This document shows, piece after piece, positions 35,530 through 44,701 of a stretch of DNA of 64,000 bases. The notes under the pieces were generated by a model. It saw only the letters and a list, made by a program, of their open reading frames with translations. It did no database searches and was not told the origin of the DNA. The position numbers and the translations under genes are program-made. The DNA is from Sulfurospirillum halorespirans DSM 13726. Its GTDB lineage: Bacteria > Campylobacterota > Campylobacteria > Campylobacterales > Sulfurospirillaceae. Position 1 is the first letter of the stretch. Each line of letters opens with the position of its first letter. The DNA lies in NCBI RefSeq assembly GCF_001723605.1, contig NZ_CP017111.1:2418001-2482000 (forward strand), read 5' to 3'.

Positions 35530-37733
35530 TGAAAAAAATTGTTATTGCCCTTGTAGGACAACCCAATGTCGGCAAAAGTCACCTTGCCAATGCCATCAGT
35601 GGCTCCAATCTGAAAATCGGAAACTTTGCTGGTGTGACGGTTGAAAAAGCAACTGCGCGTCTCAGTACTGAGGATTTTGCGATTGAATTTATCGACCTTC
35701 CAGGTCTTTACTCTTTGGAAGATTTTGCCGCGGATGAAAAAGTGACCAAAGACTTTTTGCTCACAGCCGAATACGACCTGATCTTAAATGTGCTTGACTC
35801 TACGAACTTAGAGCGCAATTTAATGCTTACCACCGAGCTTATGGAGCTTCAAAAAAAGATGGTGATTGCACTCAACATGGACGATGAAGCGATCAAAGAA
35901 GGCATTCACATCAACGCCGATGCCATGAGCAAAATTCTCTCTATTCCATGTATCCGTGTCTCTTCTAAGACTAAAACCAACATCGATCTTTTGGTTGAAA
36001 AGATTTTACATGTAAGCAAAAATCCCCTCGTTGAGCCTAAAATGGTCTACAGCGATGAAGTCGAAGAGCAACTCCAAACCATCGTAAAATTTTTAGATGA
36101 CAAACATTTTCATGGCAAAGATGCACTCACAAACCGCCAAATCGCTGTCGGGCTTTTATGGCAGAAAAAAGAGATGTATGCGTATATGCACGAACATCCG
36201 CTGTACGTTGAGCTTCAACCGATTCTTAACAATGCGCTAGGACACGTTTACATGTACTGCCAATGCGAGGAGATCGAAGAGGTTATCAACCGCCAACACA
36301 GCGCATTTTCAACTGGTTTGACTGCTGAAGTTCTGAATGTTACTCACGTTAAAAATCGCAATCTCACACAAAAAATCGACACGATTTTGATTCATAAACT
36401 TCTCGGGCTTCCTATCTTTATCTTCCTCATGTGGGGACTGTTTCAACTCACCTTTACACTCGGTGAAATCCCTATGGGCTGGATCGAAGAGAGCTTTGGC
36501 TGGTTGGGTGAAACCATTGGAGCATCGATCACCAATGAAGCGCTGAAATCACTCATTGTTGATGGTATCATCGCAGGTGTGGGAAGCGTTATCATGTTTT
36601 TACCGAACATTATGATCCTTTTCTTAGGCATTGCGCTGTTAGAAACGACAGGCTACATGTCAAGAGCCGCGTTTTTACTTGATGGCTTCTTCCATAAATT
36701 TGGGCTTCACGGTAAAAGTTTTGTTCCCCTTGTCACGGGCTTTGGTTGTTCTGTGCCTGCGTATATGGCAGCACGTACGCTTAAAAACAAAAAAGATCGA
36801 TTGCTGACAATGTTCATCATTGGTTTTATGAGTTGTGGCGCACGTCTTCCTGTGTATGTTCTGTTTGCAGGTGCTTTTTTTGATGAAAGCATGGCAGGAA
36901 ATGCTCTGTTTGCCATCTACATCATCGGCGCTCTTTTAGGACTCATCGCGGCGAAGATTTTGCGTGTAACGGCGTTTAAAGGGGAAGATGAACCGTTTGT
37001 TATGGAGATGCCAAAATACCGTCTTCCAAGCCTGAAACTGCTCTGGTTTGTGGTCTATTCTAAGTCTGCAATGTACATCAAAAAAGCGGGAACGTTTATT
37101 CTTTTGGCGTCCATGCTCATCTGGTTTATCAGCTCTTACCCTCAAAACAGCCTGATCGAAGAGGAGTACACGACCAAAATTGAAGCGCTCCAAGCACAAC
37201 TGGATGAAGCGGTTTCCATGGAACCCGTAGCACCAAAACAAGAAGTGACTGAAGAGGCTACCGCTGAGCTAACAACTCAAGATTCCGCTTCCATCGAAGA
37301 TACCATTGCCGCTCTTGAAAATGAAAAACATGAAAAATTGGTGGAAAATACCTACCTTGGTATCATGGGAAAAGCGATTGAGCCTGCGTTTGCACCGCTT
37401 GGATTTGACTGGAAAATGGGGGTTGCTACGATTAGTGGATTGGCGGCCAAAGAGGTCATCGTCTCAACGCTGGGCGTTCTCTACTCCTTAGGCGATGAAG
37501 TGACAGAAGAGGACACCTCACTTCGTGAAGTCATTGCTTCCAATATGAGTCTTGCTTCTGCGATGGCATTTATCGTCTTTGTTATGGTTTATCTGCCATG
37601 CCTTGCCGCAACCGCTGTGTTTGCCAAAGAGGCTGAGAGCATCAAATACACGGTGTACTTAGTCGCATTTACCTTCATCACCGCATGGGTGCTTGCGTTT
37701 ATCACCTACCGAGTCGTTCTACTGTTGAGCTAA
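35529..37733 (+). CDS. feoB: Ferrous iron transport protein B
   Basis: Inner-membrane Fe(II) transporter of 734 residues. The N-terminal G domain has G1 GQPNVGKS (9-16), the switch segment NFAGVTVEKA, G3 DLPGLYSL and a G4-type NMDD. The membrane part carries the two Gate motifs (PLVTGFGCSVPAYMAART and the later IVFVMVYLPCLAATA). A Glu-rich charged linker of about 65 residues interrupts the membrane region near residues 540-605. Palindrome-family sites are at 36005 (Leu-His-Val) and 36247. Adjacent to the ferric/P19 system, it gives this locus both Fe(II) and Fe(III) routes. Confidence 0.97.
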   Translation: MKKIVIALVGQPNVGKSHLANAISGSNLKIGNFAGVTVEKATARLSTEDFAIEFIDLPGLYSLEDFAADEKVTKDFLLTAEYDLILNVLDSTNLERNLMLTTELMELQKKMVIALNMDDEAIKEGIHINADAMSKILSIPCIRVSSKTKTNIDLLVEKILHVSKNPLVEPKMVYSDEVEEQLQTIVKFLDDKHFHGKDALTNRQIAVGLLWQKKEMYAYMHEHPLYVELQPILNNALGHVYMYCQCEEIEEVINRQHSAFSTGLTAEVLNVTHVKNRNLTQKIDTILIHKLLGLPIFIFLMWGLFQLTFTLGEIPMGWIEESFGWLGETIGASITNEALKSLIVDGIIAGVGSVIMFLPNIMILFLGIALLETTGYMSRAAFLLDGFFHKFGLHGKSFVPLVTGFGCSVPAYMAARTLKNKKDRLLTMFIIGFMSCGARLPVYVLFAGAFFDESMAGNALFAIYIIGALLGLIAAKILRVTAFKGEDEPFVMEMPKYRLPSLKLLWFVVYSKSAMYIKKAGTFILLASMLIWFISSYPQNSLIEEEYTTKIEALQAQLDEAVSMEPVAPKQEVTEEATAELTTQDSASIEDTIAALENEKHEKLVENTYLGIMGKAIEPAFAPLGFDWKMGVATISGLAAKEVIVSTLGVLYSLGDEVTEEDTSLREVIASNMSLASAMAFIVFVMVYLPCLAATAVFAKEAESIKYTVYLVAFTFITAWVLAFITYRVVLLLS

Positions 37734-37737
37734 AAAA

Positions 37738-37760
37738 TGTGGCTACCTCTCATAGCCACA
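37738..37760 (-). terminator. Terminator between feoB and aroC, possibly bidirectional
   Basis: A perfect 8-bp stem TGTGGCTA/TAGCCACA with a 7-base loop. On the minus strand it is followed by six T's, so it is a good aroC terminator, only three bases after the aroC stop. On the plus strand it follows the feoB stop after four A's and may serve feoB too. Confidence 0.75.
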
Positions 37761-37762
37761 CC

Positions 37763-37774
37763 TTTACATGTAAA
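37763..37774. repeat. Iterated palindrome TTTACATGTAAA supplying the aroC stop codon
   Basis: Full 12-mer whose minus-strand reading gives Tyr-Met-stop, the last codons of aroC. It is the only copy in the window used in the frame that contains TAA. Confidence 0.9.
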
Positions 37775-38837
37775 CGCGTTTGAGCTGGTCGATGTTCGAT
37801 CCTAGATTTAACAGCAGCAGATCGGCAATGACCAATGCCGCCATCGATTCTGCCACGACGCTACCGCGCACGGCGATGCACGGATCGTGCCTTCCTTTGA
37901 GATTACATGTAAGCGCATTTCCCTTTGTATCGATCGTCTCTTGGGCGATGAAAATAGAAGGTGTAGGCTTAAAATAGACTTTACATGTAATCACATCGCC
38001 ATTGCTCATACCGCCCAAAATACCACCGCTGTGGTTGGTTGCAAAGCCCTCTTTTGTGATCGCATCGTTGTTTTGCGAGCCTTTGAGTGCTGAAGCGCTA
38101 AACCCTTCACCGATTTCCACGCCTTTAACGCCGTTTATCCCCATCATCGCTTCAGCCAACAGCGCGTCTAATTTATAATAAATCGGCTCACCCAGTCCGA
38201 TAGGTGCGCCCACAACCTGCACAAGCGCCACGCCACCGACCGAATCGTGCGCATTTTTAGCCTCTAAAATGATCATCTTTTGCGCCTCTTCGACACTGGC
38301 ATCGAGCGCGTAAATCTCGCTTTGGCTGACACGCGCAAAATCGTAGCTTTTCGCTTCAATGCCACCAATGGCGCAAATGCCGCTTTGAACCTTTACATGT
38401 AACGTATTTAAAAGCAATTTAGCAATCGCACCTGCCGCCACACGTGCCGCGGTTTCTCTAGCACTACTGCGTCCGCCACCGCGGTAATCTCGGATACCGT
38501 ATTTATGAAAATAGGTAAAATCGGCATGTCCTGGGCGAAAAAGGTCTTTGACACTCTCATAATCACCGCTTTTTTGGTTTTCGTTGAAAATCACCATCGC
38601 TATGGGTGTGCCCGTACTAAGGCCTTCAAAAACACCGCTTAAAATCTCGATTTTATCGCCCTCTTTGCGCGCGGTGGCAAATTTATTTTGCCCTGGTTTT
38701 CGACGATCGAGTTCACTTTGGATAAATTCCTCATCGATTTCCAAGCCTGCTGGTACGCCATCGACGACACAACCGATCGCCTTTCCATGCGACTCACCAA
38801 AGGTTGTAAAACAAAAACGCTTGCCAAAGGTATTCAT
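37764..38837 (-). CDS. aroC: Chorismate synthase
   Basis: FMN-dependent lyase of 357 residues that makes chorismate, the last shared step of aromatic amino-acid synthesis. N-terminal [22 protein letters not shown], the middle [29 protein letters not shown] and the [12 protein letters not shown] segment are diagnostic. Its C-terminal Tyr-Met-stop is formed by a copy of TTTACATGTAAA (37763-37774), and three more copies lie at 37903, 37980 and 38392, the densest cluster in the window. It overlaps rnc by four bases (ATGA). Confidence 0.98.
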   Translation of the reverse strand: MNTFGKRFCFTTFGESHGKAIGCVVDGVPAGLEIDEEFIQSELDRRKPGQNKFATARKEGDKIEILSGVFEGLSTGTPIAMVIFNENQKSGDYESVKDLFRPGHADFTYFHKYGIRDYRGGGRSSARETAARVAAGAIAKLLLNTLHVKVQSGICAIGGIEAKSYDFARVSQSEIYALDASVEEAQKMIILEAKNAHDSVGGVALVQVVGAPIGLGEPIYYKLDALLAEAMMGINGVKGVEIGEGFSASALKGSQNNDAITKEGFATNHSGGILGGMSNGDVITCKVYFKPTPSIFIAQETIDTKGNALTCNLKGRHDPCIAVRGSVVAESMAALVIADLLLLNLGSNIDQLKRVYM

Positions 38838-39517
38838 CGAACTTCCTTTTTCAGAATCTCCAACGCCAACATGGCTGCTTTTTGTTGCGCCTCTTTTTTG
38901 CTTTTGCCACTCGCAACAGAGAGGTCACGTCCTCTCACGGAGACGGCGATTTCAAACTCTTTTTTATGATCAGGCCCAAAGGAGCGCACCAAGCGGTACT
39001 CTGGCGTCATGCCAAAATGGGCTTGTGTGAGCTCTTGAAGTGTGGTTTTATGGTCTCTAAAAATAGCGTCCATATCGATTTTAGGGTACGCCTCTTCCAA
39101 AAGTGCCACTGCCAAATCCCTCGCCTTTTCAAGTCCTGCTTCGAGGTAAAGTGCGCCGATGATCGCTTCAAATGCGTTAGAGAGCAAGGAAGGTTTTTCG
39201 CGTCCGTTGTTGTTCTCTTCGGCTAAGGAGATATAGATGTATTCGCCCAAATGCAGCAGACGTGCGAGCTTTTCAAAGCTTTTTTCATTCACTAAGGAAG
39301 CTCGAAGTTTTGAGAGTTCACCCTCCGCTACTTCAGTAAATTCGTGATACAGATACTCACCCACGATGAGATCAAGCACCGCGTCGCCTAAAAATTCAAG
39401 GCGCTCGTTGTTGTAGGGTTGTTTGGAACTTTTGTGTGTCAGTGCCTCGATTATCAGGTTTTGATCCCTAAACTGATAACCCAAGCGCTTCTGTATCGCT
39501 TCTAATCTTTTTTGCAT
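38834..39517 (-). CDS. rnc: Ribonuclease III
   Basis: Double-stranded-RNA endonuclease of 227 residues that processes rRNA and structured transcripts. The catalytic signature [14 protein letters not shown] spans residues 37-50 (Glu38, Asp45), and the C-terminal dsRNA-binding domain runs from about 155 to 225 ([15 protein letters not shown], then [15 protein letters not shown]). It lies between rnhA (two-base gap) and aroC (overlap), as in C. jejuni. Confidence 0.97.
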   Translation of the reverse strand: MQKRLEAIQKRLGYQFRDQNLIIEALTHKSSKQPYNNERLEFLGDAVLDLIVGEYLYHEFTEVAEGELSKLRASLVNEKSFEKLARLLHLGEYIYISLAEENNNGREKPSLLSNAFEAIIGALYLEAGLEKARDLAVALLEEAYPKIDMDAIFRDHKTTLQELTQAHFGMTPEYRLVRSFGPDHKKEFEIAVSVRGRDLSVASGKSKKEAQQKAAMLALEILKKEVR

Positions 39518-39519
39518 AA

Positions 39520-39951
39520 TTATGACTCCATCAATTTAATTTTGGTTGCTTCTTCTTTAGCGATTTTATCGCACATTTCATTCTCGGCGTGCCCGTCGTG
39601 TCCTCTGACCCAAATGCCATGCACCTTATGGATTTTGGAAACGTCGAGGTAACGTTGCCACATTTGTGGATTTTTTACCTTCGCAAAGTTTTTGCGTTTC
39701 CATCCATCCAGCCACTCGTTAATCCCTTTGATCACATAACTCGAATCGCTAATAAGTGTGACATCACACGGCTCTTTAAGCGCCGCTAAGCCTTCGATGA
39801 CCGCCAAAAGTTCCATCTGATTGTTCGTAGCGTTTGCCATTCCACCACTCACGATGCGCTCGGTCGTGCCAAACCGTAAAATCGCGCAATAGCCACCCGC
39901 TCCCGGATTTCCGAGGGAGGAGCCATCACAGAAAAGAGATATTTTCTTCAT
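39520..39951 (-). CDS. rnhA: Ribonuclease HI
   Basis: Nuclease of 143 residues that degrades RNA in RNA-DNA hybrids. The catalytic acids are visible in [14 protein letters not shown] (Asp9), [13 protein letters not shown] (Glu) and [12 protein letters not shown] (Asp), with a C-terminal [13 protein letters not shown] supplying the last Asp region. The start overlaps the end of the TPR gene by 26 bases. Confidence 0.97.
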   Translation of the reverse strand: MKKISLFCDGSSLGNPGAGGYCAILRFGTTERIVSGGMANATNNQMELLAVIEGLAALKEPCDVTLISDSSYVIKGINEWLDGWKRKNFAKVKNPQMWQRYLDVSKIHKVHGIWVRGHDGHAENEMCDKIAKEEATKIKLMES

Positions 39952-40972
39952 GATCCGCTTTAATAAGGTTGGTTTGAATCGTTACAGTGTCGATGCTTTG
40001 GCAGTGCGGACATCTGTAAAAATGAATCGGGAAAACGTGTTTGCATTCAAAGCAAAGGTACTCAAAACTAATACTTGCTTTCGTATACCCCACACTGTGG
40101 AGTTTGCCTAAAACATCGAGCGCAAACGGCGCTTCGTTCTTGGGTTCAATATAAGGCGTAAGACCTCGTGCCATCGCGATTTGCTGCACGAGAGGATCTT
40201 TACATGTAAGAATGTCATAGACCATAAAATCCACATACCACAACAGATCCATCATCCCTCGAAATGGCAAGGTTTCAAAAAGTGAAGGCTCAATTTTGAT
40301 GCCAGTTTCCAGCATGAATTCAAATAATTTTCGCTTTAAAAAAGGCACTGTGGAGGAGAGTTCAAGAAGTTTTTCAACTTTTTCGCCCTCTTTGAGGCGA
40401 CTGTCTTTAATCGTGCTCAGCGCTTTTAAGTAAGCTCGCTGTACACCAACTTTGGCACCCAACTCTTCCAAAGAGTCCAATACCTCTTCGGCTTTGGTGT
40501 ATTCTTGAAGTTGCTCATAAGCAACGGTTAAATACTTCAAAGACTCCTCGTTGCGTGGATGCAGGTGCAATGACTCTAAAAAAACTTCAGAGCTTCGGCG
40601 AAGAAAACCCGCTTTAAAATAGGTCTTGCCCAACGTGGAGAGAAGGTACTGCTTCTCATCTTTGCCTTTAACGCGTTTGAGCGTGACCAGATAGATATTG
40701 ATCGCTTTTTCATAATCGCCCCCTTTGTCATACGCATGCGCAAGCAGGGCTAGAGATTCGAGAGGAATGGAAGCGTCTTCGAGGAGCTTTTTATACTCGT
40801 TTTCATCGGTGACAATTTCAAATTTTTTAACAAATTTATCGATGCTTTGCTTCTCTTCTTTACTCTTGAAAACACCCCACCAATAGTTGGAAAACGAGAT
40901 GACAAAAACAATCGCAAACAAGATAATGACGCCAAAGAGGGGATCACGGTACGCTATAAAAAAATTATCCAA
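39926..40972 (-). CDS. Membrane-anchored TPR protein with C-terminal zinc ribbon (LapB-like architecture)
   Basis: Protein of 348 residues with a single N-terminal membrane helix (about 10-30), several TPR-like helical repeats (about 65-250) and a C-terminal four-Cys metal site, CFECKHVF then RCPHC. This is the layout of E. coli LapB/YciM, the regulator of LpxC turnover and lipopolysaccharide synthesis, but sequence identity is not obvious and the function may differ. The start is TTG with GAAGG upstream; no ATG fits the helix. The C. jejuni neighbour in this position is Cj1637 (from memory). A palindrome-family site at 40199 is read as Leu-Thr-Cys-Lys. Confidence 0.75.
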   Translation of the reverse strand: MDNFFIAYRDPLFGVIILFAIVFVISFSNYWWGVFKSKEEKQSIDKFVKKFEIVTDENEYKKLLEDASIPLESLALLAHAYDKGGDYEKAINIYLVTLKRVKGKDEKQYLLSTLGKTYFKAGFLRRSSEVFLESLHLHPRNEESLKYLTVAYEQLQEYTKAEEVLDSLEELGAKVGVQRAYLKALSTIKDSRLKEGEKVEKLLELSSTVPFLKRKLFEFMLETGIKIEPSLFETLPFRGMMDLLWYVDFMVYDILTCKDPLVQQIAMARGLTPYIEPKNEAPFALDVLGKLHSVGYTKASISFEYLCFECKHVFPIHFYRCPHCQSIDTVTIQTNLIKADHEENISFL

Positions 40973-41009
40973 AACGTAAACCTTCGCATGTAAGTTTGTA
41001 AAGATGTCT

Positions 41010-41015
41010 ATTATA
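41010..41015 (-). promoter_or_regulatory. -10 box for the TPR-rnhA-rnc-aroC operon
   Basis: A minus-strand TATAAT, preceded by TTTGG, 38 bases upstream of the TTG start of the TPR gene. It is divergent from, and partly overlaps the upstream region of, the dnaG promoter. Confidence 0.6.
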
Positions 41016-41025
41016 CCAAACTTGC

Positions 41026-41031
41026 TATAAT
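41026..41031 (+). promoter_or_regulatory. dnaG promoter, extended -10 TTGCTATAAT
   Basis: TG-n-TATAAT ends six bases before the dnaG ATG. The expected transcription start therefore falls on or next to the A of the start codon, implying a leaderless or nearly leaderless mRNA. No Shine-Dalgarno sequence is seen. Confidence 0.6.
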
Positions 41032-41037
41032 TTAGTC

Positions 41038-42696
41038 ATGATAGACAAAACATCCATAGAGAATCTCAAACAACGCCTTGATATTGTTGACGTCGTAGGC
41101 TCGTACTTGGAGCTGAAGAAAAATGGCGCGAACTACAAGTGCGTCTGCCCATTTCACAACGACACCAGCCCAAGCCTTGTGGTGAGCCCTTCGAAACAAA
41201 TTTACCACTGTTTTGCCTGTGGCGCAGGAGGCGATAGCATCAAATTTGTGATGGAATACGAAAAGCTCTCCTACCCTGAAACCATCGAAAAACTCGCCAA
41301 CATGGTCAACTTTTCACTCTCCTACACCACCAATGAAGGGGTGAAAAAAGAGGATCGAAAGTTGATGGAGACGCTCAATCTTTTCTACGTCAAACAGCTC
41401 GATTTTACCCCTTTTGCTAAGGAATATCTTGCAAAACGAGGCATCTCTGAAGCTTCTGCTGAGAAGTTTGAGATCGGTTATGCACCTGCTTCCTTTGCCA
41501 CACTGGATTTTCTAAGCTCCAGAGGTTACGCGATGAGCGAAGGCATAGAGTATGGCGTCGCAGGCGTGGGTGAGAACAATCAGCCTTATGCGCGTTTTAT
41601 CGAGCGTGTCACGTTTCCCATCTATTCACCGAGCAACCGACTTGTTGGGTTTGGCGGACGCACGCTTTCCAATCACCCAGCCAAATATGTCAATTCGCCG
41701 CAAACCAAGCACTTTAACAAATCCCAACTGCTTTATGGTTATCAGCTCGCCAAAGAGAGCATTTATAAGAAAAAATCCATCATCATCACCGAAGGGTATC
41801 TTGATGTTATCATGCTGCATCAAGCAGGCTTTACGCACGCCGTTGCAACGCTTGGAACCGCCCTTACGAACGAGCATATTCCCCTTATCACGAGGGGTGA
41901 TCCTGAAGTAATTGTGGCGTACGATGGCGATGATGCGGGCATTAACGCAGCACTCAAGGCTTCGTTTTTGCTCAGTGCGCATGGCGTCAAAGGAGGCGTT
42001 GTGCTCTTTGGCAATGGCATGGACCCTGCCGATATGGTGCAAAATGGTTTGATGGACGCGCTCAATCATCTCTTTCGAACGCCTCAACCCTTCATCGAGT
42101 TTGCACTAGAGCGCATGGTCAAAAAGTACAATCTCAAAGACCCTTTAGCCAAACAGCAAGCGTTAACTGAAGCGATGAGTTACCTCAAAACGCTTCCGCA
42201 AGCGATTCAAGAGAGCTACACAGGCATGCTCTCTGAAAAACTAGGTTTGCATCACAATTTGGTCAAAATCCAAAGCCATAAACCGCAAAGACTTGATAAA
42301 AAAGAGCGTGTGTTTGAAGATATGTTGGAGCTTACCATCATCAAAACAATTCTCAGCCAGCCCAATCTGATTGACACGGTGCTTGATACCATCGATAGTT
42401 CCATGTTCAAAACCCATCACGAAGAATTTTCGCTTCTTTTGGAAAATCAACTCGAACACCCCAAACTCAGGCGCATTCTGCTTTGGGAAGATATTAAAAT
42501 TTACGATGAGAAGTCACTCATTGCTTCGATGGTCGCTTTTTTGTACCATTACTACAACGAAAAGTTCCAAGAGATCAAAACCGCGCGTGAGCTTAGTTAC
42601 GATAAAAAGCAGTTTTTGATCCGCAAAATACAAGAAAAAATGATGAAATTAAAACAAGGTGAATTGGTTCCGTATGAAAGCATTAGTACTCTATAG
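41038..42696 (+). CDS. dnaG: DNA primase
   Basis: Replication primase of 552 residues. The N-terminal zinc site has Cys and His in CVCPFHNDTSPSLVV and YHCFACGAGGD (about 38-63). The Toprim core carries the Glu of IITEGYLDVIML near 245 and the Asp pair in VIVAYDGDDAG. The C-terminal helicase-binding region is helical and ends at 552. It appears to lack an untranslated leader (TATAAT ends at 41031). It overlaps the following gene, so the two are likely co-transcribed. Confidence 0.97.
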   Translation: MIDKTSIENLKQRLDIVDVVGSYLELKKNGANYKCVCPFHNDTSPSLVVSPSKQIYHCFACGAGGDSIKFVMEYEKLSYPETIEKLANMVNFSLSYTTNEGVKKEDRKLMETLNLFYVKQLDFTPFAKEYLAKRGISEASAEKFEIGYAPASFATLDFLSSRGYAMSEGIEYGVAGVGENNQPYARFIERVTFPIYSPSNRLVGFGGRTLSNHPAKYVNSPQTKHFNKSQLLYGYQLAKESIYKKKSIIITEGYLDVIMLHQAGFTHAVATLGTALTNEHIPLITRGDPEVIVAYDGDDAGINAALKASFLLSAHGVKGGVVLFGNGMDPADMVQNGLMDALNHLFRTPQPFIEFALERMVKKYNLKDPLAKQQALTEAMSYLKTLPQAIQESYTGMLSEKLGLHHNLVKIQSHKPQRLDKKERVFEDMLELTIIKTILSQPNLIDTVLDTIDSSMFKTHHEEFSLLLENQLEHPKLRRILLWEDIKIYDEKSLIASMVAFLYHYYNEKFQEIKTARELSYDKKQFLIRKIQEKMMKLKQGELVPYESISTL

Positions 42697-43657
42697 TGGC
42701 GGGCTTGACAGCATGCTCGCGATGAAACTCTTAAGCGATCAGGGCATTGAAGTCATTGCTCTGCACATTAACATTGGATTTGGTATCAAAGAAGACCATT
42801 ATGAAACACTCAAACGTCGTTCCGCCATCGCAGGGGCAACACTCGAAGTGATCGATGTGCGCGATCATTTTCTTCAAGAAATTCTCTTTAGCCCCAAACA
42901 CGGCTATGGCAAACAGTTCAATCCGTGCATCGACTGTCATGGGTTTATGTTCACGGTCGCAAAATCCCTGCTTCCACGCTATGGCGCTTCGTTTATTGCA
43001 ACCGGTGAAGTGGTTGGACAGCGCCCTATGAGCCAAAACAAAGACGCGTTACGTCTTGTAAAAAAGATCGCCAATGACATTGATGAAGACATCATTCTTC
43101 GTCCACTCTGCGCACAAGTGATGGAAGAGACCAAGCCTGAACGTGAAGGGTGGGTTGATCGAAGCAGGCTTTTAGGCTTTAATGGAAGAGGACGTCATGC
43201 ACAACTTGCCCTTGCCAAAGAGCTTGGCTGGGAAGATTTCCCTACACCTGCAGGCGGATGTTTGTTGACCGATGTGCAATTTACCGCCCGTATGCGAGAC
43301 TTCATAGCGCATGACACCTTTGCCAAAGAGGACATTGACGTGCTAAAAAATGGAAGGCATTTTAGGCTTCCTGATGGTGCGAAATTGGTCATTGGGCGCA
43401 ATGAACACGAGAACGATTTTCTTGATTCCCTACACAATTCCAAGTTTAATCTTTTACATGTAAGCGGTGAAATGAATGCGCCAAGTTCCCTTCTTTCCAA
43501 AAATGCTTCCGAATCAGATGAAGCAATTGCGTGTCGGATGGTGCTTAGTTTTACCAAAGCCATTCCAGAGCAAACCTACGCACTGAATCTTGGCGAAAAA
43601 GTTCTTCATGCGATGCCTTATGCAAGTAAAGAGGAGAGTAAAAAATATCTTATATAG
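42674..43657 (+). CDS. PP-loop ATPase, ThiI-like
   Basis: Predicted cytoplasmic enzyme of 327 residues with the PP-loop pyrophosphatase motif YSGGLDSMLA (residues 6-15), which activates a substrate by adenylation, as in tRNA thiolation enzymes. A CxxC pair (NPCIDCHGF) near residue 85, and TGEVVGQRPMSQ near 118, resemble the ThiI/MnmA family. A sulfur-transfer role in tRNA modification is plausible but not proved. ATG 42674 is preferred; a GTG at 42659 in frame adds five residues. It overlaps dnaG by 23 bases. C. jejuni has a related gene (Cj1633) in the same neighbourhood, from memory. Confidence 0.8.
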   Translation: MKALVLYSGGLDSMLAMKLLSDQGIEVIALHINIGFGIKEDHYETLKRRSAIAGATLEVIDVRDHFLQEILFSPKHGYGKQFNPCIDCHGFMFTVAKSLLPRYGASFIATGEVVGQRPMSQNKDALRLVKKIANDIDEDIILRPLCAQVMEETKPEREGWVDRSRLLGFNGRGRHAQLALAKELGWEDFPTPAGGCLLTDVQFTARMRDFIAHDTFAKEDIDVLKNGRHFRLPDGAKLVIGRNEHENDFLDSLHNSKFNLLHVSGEMNAPSSLLSKNASESDEAIACRMVLSFTKAIPEQTYALNLGEKVLHAMPYASKEESKKYLI

Positions 43658-43718
43658 TTTTTTAAAGATATTTTTTGTACTATATTCGGTTATAGAATTA
43701 CACTATGAGGATTATGAG

Positions 43719-44099
43719 ATGGGCTTATCGAACAAAATGATTTTTTTAGTCGTGGATGATTCAAAAATATCACGAAAATGGCTTATCGAAATGATTCCAA
43801 AAAAGATCCTTGAAAATGCAGAAATCATCGAAGGTTGCAATGGTGAAGAGGCAATTGCACTCTACACGGAGTATCAACCCGATGTCGTTTTTTTAGATAT
43901 TACGATGCCTGTTTTAGATGGTTTTGAGGCATTGGAGCGTATTCGCACACTGAATAAAGATGCACTGGTGGTGATGATCTCTGCTGATCGTCAAAAAAGC
44001 ACGAAAGAGAAAGTTTTAAGCCTTGGTGCTTCGGCACTGATCTCAAAACCTATTGATGAAGAAGAATTTCGTACAACCTTACTAAAGTTGGTATTTTAA
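43719..44099 (+). CDS. Single-domain response regulator (CheY-like)
   Basis: Receiver domain of 126 residues with Asp13-Asp14 in VVDDSK, phosphorylatable Asp60 (FLDITMPVLDG), Ser in MISAD and Lys in LISKPIDEEEF. There is no output domain. ATG 43719 has GAGG eight bases upstream; the frame opens earlier, at 43590, but those codons overlap the PP-loop gene. It directly abuts a CheC-like phosphatase gene, so this regulator is probably that enzyme's substrate. Confidence 0.9.
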   Translation: MGLSNKMIFLVVDDSKISRKWLIEMIPKKILENAEIIEGCNGEEAIALYTEYQPDVVFLDITMPVLDGFEALERIRTLNKDALVVMISADRQKSTKEKVLSLGASALISKPIDEEEFRTTLLKLVF

Positions 44100-44699
44100 A
44101 TGGTAACATCCTATTTTAACCCTCAACAAGAAGATGTTTTAAAAGAGCTAATTAACGTCTCTTTTGGACTCTCTGCCTCTTTAATTGGCGATATGCTCGA
44201 CAACCATGCAAAACTACACATTCCTGATATTTCAAATATTGCCATCCACAATTTAGATGATAAAATCATCGAAGTCTTAGAAGAAGATTCTGAGTTTTAC
44301 CTGACAAAGCAACGCTTTTTAGGCTCTTTTAATGGCGAAGTCCTTTTTGTCTTTAATCGTTACTCAGCACGCATGTTTTGCAATCTTTTGCTAAAGCAAG
44401 AGTTGAGCGAAGAAAACGATATCAAATCCTCTATTTTAGAGCTAACCAATATCATAACCTCAGCGTGTATTGGAAAATTTTGTGAGATCATTCATGGCGA
44501 GACGATCTTTAAAGTCCCTTCCATCGAAAAACGTGAAATCTCTAAGATGGACAAATACGACAAAATCGAAGGGTATGACAATGTCATTGTTATCAAAACT
44601 GCCCTTGATATCGAAAAAGAGAATATCTTAGGGCATATGTTTATACTTCTGAATAACGAAATGCTCGATCATCTCAAAAATACGATTGATAAGATTTAA
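44100..44699 (+). CDS. CheC-like chemotaxis phosphatase
   Basis: Cytoplasmic protein of 199 residues of the CheC/CheX/FliY phosphatase fold. Two ExxN motifs are visible at equivalent places in the duplicated fold: Glu16-x-x-Asn19 (LKELINVSFG) and Glu114-x-x-Asn117 (ILELTNIITSACIG). CheC proteins remove phosphate from CheY. It begins immediately after the response-regulator stop codon and is followed two bases later by the GGDEF gene. It is unlike FliY in lacking a SpoA C-terminal domain. Confidence 0.85.
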   Translation: MVTSYFNPQQEDVLKELINVSFGLSASLIGDMLDNHAKLHIPDISNIAIHNLDDKIIEVLEEDSEFYLTKQRFLGSFNGEVLFVFNRYSARMFCNLLLKQELSEENDIKSSILELTNIITSACIGKFCEIIHGETIFKVPSIEKREISKMDKYDKIEGYDNVIVIKTALDIEKENILGHMFILLNNEMLDHLKNTIDKI

Positions 44700-44701
44700 C
44701 A

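Noticed and set aside
40986-40993. GCATGTAA upstream of the TPR gene as a palindrome-family member
   Set aside because: Lacks the ACATGT centre symmetry; counted only sites with ACATGT and matching flanks.
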